Positions 33,440-42,762 of a stretch of DNA of 64,000 bases are shown in pieces. Source of the DNA: Chlorella sorokiniana. Lineage: Eukaryota > Chlorophyta > Trebouxiophyceae > Chlorellales > Chlorellaceae. Each line of letters opens with the position of its first letter. The first letter of the stretch is position 1. The stretch is taken from assembly GCA_025917655.1 (NCBI GenBank), contig CP084617.1:868001-932000 (forward strand). Direction: 5' to 3'. A model generated the notes under the pieces. The model searched no databases. It saw only the letters and a program-made list of their open reading frames with translations, and was not told the origin of the DNA. A program made the position numbers and the translations under genes.

Positions 33440-34990
33440 CGGCCAGCTGTGGGCCTGTTTTGTCGACTTAAAGGCAGGCCTACGGCGTCCCCGGCAATTG
33501 TGGGAGCGCCTTGGGTTATGGCGGCGAGTGGTTGCGCCCGGTGCGTGCCAGCTATGCAGAATTGCCCATGACCGTCATCGCCCCAACGATCCACGCGACA
33601 TAGGGTCTGAAGCGGGGCTGCCCCCTCAGCCCCTCCCTCTTCGGCGTCTACATAGCAGACTTTGAGCAGCGTGTCCCGGCCGCAACGAAGCACGGCGAGG
33701 CTTTGCCTAGCTAGGTGGCAGCGTCGTCCCGCCGCTGTTGTATGTGGACGACATGACGCAGCTTGCAACGCCAGCTATAGCTCGTGGAGGGTCATTGCGC
33801 CGAACGCAGGCTTACGGTCAACTTGGCCAGCAGCCCCGCGTATGCCTGCGACGCATAGCGCGGGCGCGCGCGTTACTTGCCGGCGGTGCAGTTTGAGGGT
33901 TCGGTGCGGTTCAAATACCTTGGCGTGGTAATCCACCGCACCGAGCCCCTAGGGGAGTATCCCGCCGAGGCCCGCGCATTCGTGGCCTGCTTTCTTTGCA
34001 GCTGCCTTTTGAGGGCCGTTGTGCCCACCTTGGCCTCCTACGGCGCAGCGATTTGGGCCCCGGCTTGGCGCTGGCGGCCGCCAGGAGGCGGTTCCGTGGC
34101 GCGAGCGGGCTGTCAGCGGAGGAGGTGCAGCTCCACCGCACCCTGCGGCGGCTGCTAGGCCTGCCCAGGCGCGCCCCGTCGCCACCGTGCTGGCGAGGCC
34201 GCCCCTCTACATCCCCTGGCTGGTGCGTTGCGCCCGCTTTGGAGCAGCGTGGTGGCAGCCAATGCACCAGGTTGTGACAGCCAGCCTGGGGATGGCGGCG
34301 GATTGCGGCGACAGCCCGCCAGCCCACCTCCCCGGGCGGCCCAGCTCCAGCGCGCGCTCAAGCAGCCCGGGTTTGCCCTCGACCCGCAGCTGCGTGAGCC
34401 GCTGGACCCGCATGCGGTCGGGCCCGCAATGCTTGAGCACTACCAGCGCCGGCATGGCGGCGGCCGCAACAGGGCCGGGTGCCGGCCGCCTGCACCACTA
34501 CTTTGTGGTTGCGCGGCCCGAGTGCTTGGCGTCGGCCGACAGCCACAGCCAGCCAGCCTACATTAGGGAGGTGTGGCAGTAGCACCGGCGCATAGCCCTC
34601 ACGGAGCTGCGCACCGGCGTCCACTTGGGGGCGGAGGAGATAGGTCGCCTGCGCGGGCGGGCGGCCCCGCCCGCAAAAGAGCGCTTCCGTCCCCATTGCG
34701 CGGCGGCGGGGGGATGGCAACAGGTTGAGGATGCTCGCCACATTCTCTGGTTAGTTTGCTCAGGTCGGGCCCCTCGTACCAGCGAGAGTGGCCCGAGCTC
34801 TGGTGCAGGTGCTGAAGTGGTGGCTGACCAACTTGATGGGCCAGCCCCCCTGGGCACCCCGCGGCGCTGCTCGGCCTCAAGCGCGGCCTGGTGTGGGCCG
34901 CCGGCCCCAGCGACCCGCCGCCCCACCGCCTCGCCGGCTGCGGAGGAGCCAACTCCAAGCGGTGCGGGCTTGGAGTGGCGTTAAGCGTGC
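33440..34990 (+). mobile_element. Decayed LINE (non-LTR) reverse transcriptase fragment
   Basis: Reverse transcriptase blocks appear in order but in changing frames. A motif-A-like FVDLKAGLRRPRQLWERLG lies near 33455. The GLKRGCPLSPSLFGVYIADF block starts near 33604, LLYVDDMTQLATP near 33733 and RFKYLGVVIH near 33909. A LASYGAAIWAPAW block is near 34030. A C-terminal HCAAAGGWQQVEDARHILW at about 34697 resembles the terminal zinc-finger region of plant and algal LINEs. Several stops and frame changes make it a relic. It lacks an endonuclease region and a poly-A tail. Chlorella has LINEs of the Zepp type; whether this belongs to them needs alignment. Confidence 0.8.
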
Positions 34991-35126
34991 GCAAAGCACC
35001 TCATGCACCTCGGACCACCGATCAGCGGCGGGCCGGGGGAGGTGGCGGTGCGCCAGTATCAAAGCGGTCCTGGCTGCAACAGGGCAAAAACACATGATGG
35101 AATACAGGGAACGGAAGCAAAACATT

Positions 35127-35225
35127 TGCACTAGCGGAGAATCGAACTCCGGTCTGGTCCGCGTTGCGACGATCGAATGATTTCGCTTTTGGCAAGGACC
35201 TATGCTACCACTATACCACTAGTGC
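35127..35225 (-). tRNA. tRNA-Gly (anticodon GCC) with intron
   Basis: On the minus strand, acceptor GCACTAG pairs with CTAGTGC and the discriminator is A. The D arm is TGGTATAGTGGTAGCA, the anticodon stem is GGTCC/GGACC and the loop is TTGCCAA with anticodon GCC. A 28-nt intron follows the base after the anticodon, in the canonical place. The T arm is CGGAG-TTCGATT-CTCCG. The mature tRNA would be 71 nt, normal for tRNA-Gly. It sits at the inner end of the right arm. Confidence 0.92.
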
Positions 35226-36233
35226 ATTCGGCACCAGCCACGAGTCGTGATGATGCTTTGCGATGCATCCCCAATCACACCTGACGCACATAAAGCCAAA
35301 AGCCCATTTTTCAGCTTTCGCCGCGCCTGGTCTCTGTAACAGTCAAGTCAAGTCATGCCTGATCTCTGTAACAGTCAAGTTGCAACAGTCAAGTCACGCC
35401 TGGCGGGCCCAGCCTCCCGAGCCCCCTGGCCCGGCGGCCGGCCGCCGCCAGCCAGGAGCCCCCCGCCTCCGCGCGAGCCGGCGGCGCCCGGCGCCGCTCC
35501 TCCAGCCCCCACAGGCCACCTCCCCGCCGCCTGCTGCTTAGCGGTCGGTGCGCTCTGGTCCCTCCTTGCTGATTTCCATGCCTTGCAACTGGCGCCTGCC
35601 GCTTGGCTTGGCCGCATCCGCACCTCACACCCCTTATCGTTCATGGAAGCTGGCCGCCTGCAGGTGCGGCCTCACCCCATGCCCTGATGCCTGGCGGCCG
35701 CCCGGCTGCGCCAGCCGGGCGGCTCCAAACCCCTAGTCTCCCTCCCCTTCCCTCCCAGTTGGGCCCCTCTGCTACTCTTCTGTCTGACCCGCTCTGTGTG
35801 GCTTCAGTGCCCCCCGCCTGCCCCGCATCGTTCCCGCCCGCCCGTCTGGCCGCCTCCCGGCCACTATGCCGGGCGGGCTGCGTCGCGTGGCTGTCAGCGG
35901 TTCTGTTGCCGCTCGCCTGCGGGGCCCTGCCATCCCCCTTTCCGTCCCCATTCTGACCTGTGCTTGCGGCCCTGCGGTGGCGTGCAACGATGCCCACGTG
36001 CGTAACCGGCGACCTGCCCCCCGCCTGCCTGCGTCTGCTGCTTCGCCAGCGGCGCTCTGGGTGTGCTCTCAGGCGCCCTCCGCTCCCCTACCGCCCTCTG
36101 CGCCCGATCCCCGGCTTGCGCCGGTGCTTACAACCCTGCCCGCCTGCCCGCCTGCGGTGCTTAGGTGTGGTAACAAAGCAAGTGGCATGCCCTGCTGTGT
36201 GTCCCCAGCGCGTTACCGCGCCTGGCCTCTGTC
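35144..36233 (-). repeat. Right arm of the long inverted repeat
   Basis: Inverted partner of 31855-32944. Beyond the arm, at its inner side, the tRNA-Gly continues intact to 35127. Outer parts show insertions relative to the left arm, for example around 35690-35740 and 36125-36160, so the arms have been diverging for some time. Confidence 0.85.
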
Positions 36234-36243
36234 ACTGTTACAG

Positions 36244-36632
36244 GGTGCCTGATCCCCTGGCTGACGGCTTGCATCCCCACCCACCCTCATGCCAGCGTAC
36301 CGGAGACAGTGGGGTGCAGGATGGTGGGCGCATTGACCGCCCCATAGGTGGGTCCAAATGGGCCATCGGGCGCAGCGAGGCTGCCTCACACGCAGCATCC
36401 CTGCCGTCCCTTCCTGTGAGCCAGCTCAGCGTCCCCAAAAGGAGCCCCCAGCCACCTGGGGGCAACAACCACCGCGGCAGCGGTTACAGCGCAGTGCCTG
36501 CCCATTGGCGGCGGTGTGCTGGAAAGCGGGTAAGGGCGGTTGTTTGCTGGTGGCAATGAAAGCATTGGGGAAGAGGCATCGTGGTGAGAAAAAGAATACA
36601 CTCAGTGTTGCTGGAGTACAGTAAGGGCGCCG
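36244..36632. other. Intergenic, no gene seen
   Basis: Lies between the right end of the composite element and the end of the PDH E1-beta reading frame. Likely contains the 3' untranslated region of that gene. No open frame with support. Confidence 0.4.
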
Positions 36633-39353
36633 TCAAACAGCCTCGTCGCAGGCAGCCTGGGGCGGCGGGCTGTGCTTCGCCGTGCAAGTGGTCCGGCGGC
36701 GGGTGGGGGAAGAGTGCAAGGGTGCAACAAGAAGGCCTGGAGGCGGACGACCGGGCGGCAGGCCGCCGTGCTCACACCACCAGGGCGCGGGGCCGCACAC
36801 CTTCTGCACAGCCTCCGCCACCTTCTCGGGCTGCACGATGGTGGCCGCCTCCAGCTCGTACGCGTACGACGTGGGCACATCCTGGGAGGACAGGCGCACC
36901 ACCTGAGGGCAAAGGGGCAGGGGGAGCAGGGGTCACAGAATCGAACCTAGGTTTGCAGCAAAGGCCAGCAGCCCACGTTTGACACCCCCAGCGCCATTGG
37001 CAGACGCCGACTCGAAAGGCGGCGCCGCCCCCGCCGCCCACCTCATGGTCCAGCTCGTTGAACAGCGACTCGTGGATGACGGCGGACAGCGACGCGCCAA
37101 TGCCGCCTGTCTTCATGCACTCCTCCACGATGATGGCCTGCGGGGGGGGACGGCGCAGCAGGCGCGGCCACGTTCAGAGGCCTCCAGCTCTCTGCTCTGC
37201 CGTCGGGGCAAGCCCAGGGCGGAGCGTGCGCGCTGCCGCAGCCGTGCTGTGCACGGTAACAACCAGTACCCACCCGGCGGGTCTTCTTGATGGACTTGGA
37301 GATGGTCTCCATGTCAAAGGGCTTGAGGGAGATGAGATCAACCACCTGCAGGCAGGCAGGAACAATTGATGACCGGGAACAAGCTGAGAGACAGACATGA
37401 CTGGGGGCGGCCAGGAGTAAAAGAAACGTTGCTCCTGGCTCGGCGAGCGCGCAGCCACCCCCTTTCAACGCTGACGGCCAGCGGCGCGCTGCAGCCGTTG
37501 CAAGCGCGCTCCGCCGGTGCCACCAGGAACCCCCACCTCCCCCAGCCAGGCCCCCACCTCCGGGTTGTAGCCCTGCTTCTCCAGCTCCGCCACCGCCTGC
37601 ATCACCACGTAGCGCATGCGGCTGTAGCAGAAGATGGTGACGTCGGTGCCCTCGCGCACCAGCTCGGCGCGCTCCAGGCACTGGCAGTAGTCGCCCGGGT
37701 GCACCTCGCCTGCGGGCGGCGGCGACGGCAGACGGTGCGGGTCGGAGGAGGGCCTGCTTGGCAAGAGCAGCGCGGCAGCCCAGCCCTGGCCTGGACTGTC
37801 GCAAGCGCAGCAAGTGGCAGTAGCCGTGTGCTTGCTGCACCAAACAAGTTGCTGAGGGCTGGTTGGGCGCGAGGCAGGCTGCGGCCGCAGCATCTGATGG
37901 CCATCTGCCCAGCGAGCACGCCTGCCAGGCCAACTGGGCGAAAAGCTAAGTGCAGAACGCAATGGCCAGCGGCGCACCCTTGACGTTGTACAGCAGCACG
38001 TGCTCAAAGAAGATGATGGGGTTGTCGCTGCGGATGGCGCTCTTCAGCAGCGCCTTGGCGTTGGCCACCGTGGACACAGCAACCAGCTGCACGCCTGCAG
38101 GGGTGAGAGCGGGAGGCGGGAGGGCACGCGGAAGGGAGTTCACAACTTAAGGCGACAGCGTGGGAGTGCGTGCCCGGCGCTGCGTGCGCTTCAAGCAAAC
38201 AAGCGGCAGCAGCAGTGCGGCCAAAGAGTGCAGCGGCTTCCTGCTACCTACGACGTAAACATATGCGGGTGCAGCAAAGAGTGCAGCGGCGACAGCAGTG
38301 CCCCGGCCCCCGGCCTGCTCACCTGGGATGGACTGGAAGTACGACTCCAGGCGCTGGCTGTGCTCCGCGCCCAGCTGGCGGCCCACGCCGCCGGGCCCGC
38401 GGATGACCATGGGCACCTTGAACTGGCCGCCCGAGGTGTAGTGCAGCATGCCGCAGTTGTTGGAGATCTGGTTGAAGGCCAGCAGGAGGAAGCCCATGTT
38501 CATGCCCTCCACCACGGGGCGCAGCCCCGTCATGGCCGCCCCCACCCCCATGCCCATGAAGCCGTTCTCGCAGATGGGGGTGTCCAGCAGCCGCATGTCG
38601 CCGTACTTCTTGTACAGGCCGTACGACACCTTGTAGGAGCCGCCGTAGTGGCCCACGTCCTCGCCTGCGCGGGGGCGGGGCAGGGGCAGGTGGGCGGCAG
38701 CCGCTCAGCAGGGACCGCGCGCCTGGGCCGGGCAACCTGCCGGTGCATGGGGGCAGCTGGCGCTGCTGCGGCCACGCCGAGCGCTGCCCAAGCTGGCGAT
38801 GCCACGGCAATCCGGCCCTGGCTGTGCCGGCTCCAGCAATGCTGGGTTGAGGCTGGGCTGCCAGCTTGCTGTGCCCGTCGAGCTGCCTGCTGCCGTCAAT
38901 GACACCGCTGCCTGCAGCCTGCCAGCAGCACTGTCCCAACATGCTGCTGTAGGCTGCACTGACGAAAGGTGAAAACCTGGGCAGCAACTGACAGCGAGCT
39001 GCTTGTCCAGCCAGCCACACACGCACCCATCAGGCAGACGGTCGGGTCCCTCTCCATCTCCTCGTCCAGGCCCTCGCGCAGAGCCTCCCACATCATCATC
39101 TCGCGCTTCTGGGCCTTGACCACCAGGGAGCGCTGGCTAGCACGCACTGCAGTAACCAAGGGCCGCCAGTTTCAACGGGGTGAGGGTGGGCAGGGGGGCC
39201 CCGATCGTGGCTCGCTGCAGCGCGCATTGGGGTCCATGGCTGCTCACCTGCTACAGCTGGCCTTCTGAGGGCCGCAGCGCGGCCAAAAGCGGCCTTGCTG
39301 CCAACTGCAGCAGCGGTGGGAGCGGTGCGCAGGGTGCACGAGGCGGCCGCCAT
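36633..39353 (-). CDS. PDHB: Pyruvate dehydrogenase E1 component beta subunit, plastid type
   Basis: E1-beta pairs with E1-alpha to decarboxylate pyruvate with thiamine diphosphate; the plastid complex feeds acetyl-CoA to fatty acid synthesis. Eight exons. Exon 1 (39353-39250) is a transit peptide ([18 protein letters not shown]). Then come [20 protein letters not shown] (about 39090-39030), [19 protein letters not shown] and [20 protein letters not shown] (38666-38520), [90 protein letters not shown] and the end block [20 protein letters not shown]. The order and spacing match plastid E1-beta. The frame stays open about 40 codons past the usual C-terminus to a stop at 36633. It is one of the few genes here without an obvious frame break. 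Confidence 0.93.
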
Positions 39354-39699
39354 TTTGCTCCGCTCACACTGCAACAACCCCAACAATGGCACAATGCTGC
39401 TGCAGGCCAATCTGGAGGCGCCACCTCCCTTGCACTGGCACTCGCCTGCTGTGGGTGGTGGGCAGCAGGAGGGGTCAAAGGGCGGCTTGTGTGACATGCA
39501 TCCTCGCATCCCGGCCCTCCAGTACCATCTGCCAACTTATTTGTGTCTTTCGCGGCCCACCTACGACACGCCCACGCACATCGCCTTGTCGACGTCCGGC
39601 TGGGCTGCCTTCGTCTGAAGTTGCTGCGTTAATTGCACTTTTGATAGGTGTTTATACAGTCGGAGACGCCCTAGTCCCACAGCAGTAACAGACTTACAC
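39354..39699. promoter_or_regulatory. Divergent promoter between two plastid-protein genes
   Basis: 346 bp separate the start codons of PDH E1-beta (-) and the S1-domain protein (+). It must hold both 5' leaders and promoters. No TATA box in a convincing position; the sequence is moderately AT-richer near 39530-39690. Confidence 0.5.
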
Positions 39700-41354
39700 A
39701 TGGCGACCCCAACCTCGCAACTTCGGGCCGCCAGCCGGGCCTCGGTCAGTCACGTGTTCGCTGGTTGGCTTCTGCGCTGGGTGCAGCAGCCAGCAGCGCA
39801 TCCAGCAGGCCCCCTGTGGTGGCCCTCTACTGCCGCCGCTGCTGCCCGCTTGCCCACTAACCCCACCTGCCTCTGTGCGCTGCAGGCTGGCGCACGCCCA
39901 CGGTGGCGCAGCGCACGGCCGCGCCTCAGCGCTTGCCCGTGCAGCGCAAGCAGCTGCGGTGCCGTGCGGCAGCAGGGCCCGAGGCGGCGGAGGAGGCCTC
40001 GGCGGCGGCGCAGCAGGGCAGCCTGAGCACAGACCGGCTGGTGAAGCCCAACCTGCTGACAGAGGCGTGGAACGAGGTGATCCAGATGCGCCACGACCAG
40101 GTCATCGTCGAGGCAGAAGTCAAGGCAGCCAACAAGTCGGGTGCGTGGGCGCACAGCCGCGCGTGTGGCCAAGGCCTCCGGCCGCAACGCCACGAGGGCG
40201 TCTGGTCTGCCCGCCCCGCGCCGCCGCCAACCGCGGCCGCTTGCACCCTTTGCAGGCCTGGTGATGCCGATCGGCAAGCTCAAGGGCTTCCTGCCCTACA
40301 AGCTGCTGGACGCGTCGCGGCTGGAGCAGCGGCGGCCCGACGGCAGCCTGGCCCCCGTGCCCCAGAGCGGGTACAGGCAGCTGATCGGCACCAAGCTCAG
40401 GGTCAAGGTCACGCAGGTGGGCGGTGCCGCCGTGCCGCCGTGGAGCCGCCCTTGCAGCAAGTGTTGAGCAGCGTACCCTTTTATAAGTGGGCGGGCCGCA
40501 TGCCCTGCTGCCAGCCACCTGCCCCTCCTCACCCCTCTCCCCCTCGGCGCCGCCGCGCGCGCAAGCCCCGCCCATCCCCCCACACGCATACACACAGCGC
40601 ATCCTCAGGCACCACTCAACTTTGCGACCCTGCCTTCACCCGCCTGACTGTGGGCCCCTGCCTGCAGGTGATTGTGCCCGAGAACCGGCTGATTGTGAGC
40701 GAGAAGGCGGTGCTGCTGGACGAGCTGGCGGCGGTGGTGCGCCCGGCGACCTGGTGGACGGGCGGGTTGGGTCCACCACCGACTGGGGAGCCTTTGTGGA
40801 GTGCCTCAAGGGTGGGTGGAAGGGGGGGGGGGGGAGGAGGAAGGGGGCGGCAGGGGGAACAGGGGGCGGGGCGCCAGCGCTGAGCTTTGGCAGCTTCGAT
40901 GGTGGGTGCAAGGGGGACCCGGGGGCGGGGCGCCAGCGCTGAGCTTTGGCAGCTTTACGACATACTGCGGCAGGGGCACAGGCCGCTCGTGTGCGAGTGC
41001 GCTGGCTGCTGCTGGGCCTGCTGCGCCTCCAGTGCGACACGTGAAGGCGGCGTACTCACACAAGCCCCCACCCCCTTTGCACGCCGCCCCCGCAGTCAAC
41101 GGCCAGCCGTGCCCGCGCGCCGAGGCGGTGCTGCCGATGCGCGAGATCTCCTACTCCTGGCTGAACAACGCCGACGAGGTGCTGCAGTCGGGGCAGCTGG
41201 TGCGCGTGGCGGTGGTGCAGGTCAGCCAGGCGCCGGAGGCCAAGGTGCTGGTGTCGCTCAAGCGGCTGGAGGAGGACCCGCTGAAGGAGACGCTGGACAA
41301 CGTGCTGCCCCTGGACCGAGAGGTGGGCGGCGGCGGCGGCGCTGGATTCGCGTG

Positions 41355-41390
<36 letters not shown>

Positions 41391-42188
41391 GTGTTACAAG
41401 CAACGGGGGAGAGGGGTGAGTGAGTACACAACAGCAGTATGCCGGCGGACAGACCTGTGGAGTCAAGGAATAAGCCAGTCTGAGGGGAGAGTTTCCCCCT
41501 GTGGCCGCTGAACGCTGCGTTGAGCGAGGGGGCCTGCGCGGCATGCCCGCAAACACATTTGGCGGCGTCCCGGGCTCCGGCCTCCACCACTCTTCACACC
41601 CCAACTCGCGTGCCGGCCTGCACCCCTCTCCCTTCAGGGAGCGTCGTACGAGCAGCTGTCGGCCGTGCCTGCGGGCGTGCCGCCCGGCGTGGACGAGATC
41701 CTGGAGGCCCTGGACGCGCAGCCGGGCATTGGCTCCATCACGCTGGGCCGCTGCGTGGAGGAGAAGCGCACCGTCAGCCAGGTGCGAGCGGCGGTGGGGC
41801 CGGGCACGCGGGCGCAGCACCGCCTCGCGCGCAGCCCTCTGTGGCCTCGCTCCCGGCATGCTGCCTGGCCTGCTGCCTGCTCGGTGCCCCGACCAGTCCT
41901 TTACCGGCATCCCCATCTCCACACACCCCTTTCCCTATCACCCCCACCCACCCACTACTGCTGCCCACCCACCCGCACTGCTGCCCCACCCACCCGCACT
42001 GCTGCCCACCCGCCCGCTCACCCGCCCCATAGGACCTGGAGCTGTGGATCACCAAGGAGACGGTGGCGGGCGGGTACAACCTGGCGGTACGGGCGGGACG
42101 GGTGGTGCAGGAGGTCATCGTGGCCACCTCCATGGGGCCAGAGGAGATGCGGGCCACCGTGCAGCGCGTGCTGCGCTCCATCAACTGA
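39700..42188 (+). CDS. Chloroplast S1-domain RNA-binding protein, SRRP1-like
   Basis: Seven exons (about 39700-39764, 39887-40140, 40256-40415, 40668-40811, 41094-41321, 41637-41780, 42033-42188). The N-terminus is a transit peptide that joins in phase at FAG|W (AQRTAAPQRLPVQRKQLRCR). The first S1-like part has LVMPIGKLKGFLPYKLLD. The second has VRP, then GDLVDGRVGSTTDWGAFVEC, AVLPMREISYSWLNNADEVL and VLVSLKRLEEDP, typical S1/OB-fold strands. The C-terminal region has GIGSITLGRCVEEKRTVSQ and DLELWITKETVAGGYNLAVR. Two S1 domains plus a transit peptide fit the plant SRRP1 type of RNA-binding protein rather than ribosomal S1 proper; that choice is inference. One base appears missing at about 40743 (VRP to GDL). 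The fifth intron contains a (TG)n run. Confidence 0.85.
41357..41391 (+). repeat. (TG)n microsatellite in an intron
   Basis: About 17 TG dinucleotides within the fifth intron of the S1-domain gene. Confidence 0.9.
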
Positions 42189-42762
42189 AGCGCGGCGGGG
42201 CCCCACGGGGCGGCAGCACCGCCTGCCGCCAAACGGATGACACGGAACCCCCTAGCGGCCCCCTCAGCCTAGACCCAACCACCCCCTCGGCACTGCGTTT
42301 TTGGCAGCCGGTTCTGCTGCCTGGGCCAGGTTCGCACGGCTCCCTCCTTACCTCTGCTTCCCGCTCCTCTCTCTGCTTCCCTCTCTGCTGCTCCTTCCCC
42401 GCCTCCAAGCCGCCCAGCCGTGCATCTTCCAGGTGCATCCCTGCTGTTCCCCTTCCATGCCAGCCCCTGAGCTTCTCCCGCAGCGCACTCCTCCTCTGGT
42501 GGGGTGGCGCCCCTCCAAGCCTTTCTCGGGTTTTAACAATGAAATGTAGCAAAAATTGTTGAACCAGCAAAAGTAATGCACAGGGGAATGCAGGCTGAAG
42601 AATTGGAGGAAGTGCGGTTCAGCAGGTGTCACAGTGAAGAGTACAGACCGCAAGCACAGAAATGGGAGATGAGTTCGAACGCGCCCGGGCAGCAACGCGC
42701 ATTTGCGAGAGAGGGAGGGCACGGCGGCACCAGGCCCGCCCGCTGGCTGCCCGCTGCCGCGC
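42189..42762. other. Convergent 3' intergenic region
   Basis: Between the stop of the S1-domain gene and the stop of the 6PF2K/FBPase gene. Pyrimidine-rich at 42330-42420 and AT-richer at 42530-42600. No gene seen. Confidence 0.5.

Larger units (their letters stand above)
31845..36243. mobile_element. Composite element with 1.1-kb inverted arms
   Basis: Two arms in inverted orientation (31855-32944 and 35144-36233) enclose about 2.2 kb that contains a tRNA-Leu gene and a LINE reverse transcriptase relic. The sequence ACTGTTACAG lies at both outer ends (31845-31854 and 36234-36243). It could be a 10-bp target duplication, but it is nearly palindromic and related sequence also occurs inside the arms (32715, 32749), so it may be part of the repeat. 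No transposase is visible. This could be a fold-back element, or an inverted duplication of a segment with tRNA genes. Confidence 0.6.

Noticed and set aside
31845-36243. LTR-type retroelement
   Set aside because: The long repeats are inverted, not direct, and the reverse transcriptase blocks (GLKRGCPLSP with YVDD and a LINE-type C-terminus) are of the non-LTR kind. No LTR-element parts seen.
42005-42206. Separate small gene on the minus strand at the S1 protein end
   Set aside because: Shadow of the last S1-protein exon, which is conserved on the plus strand.
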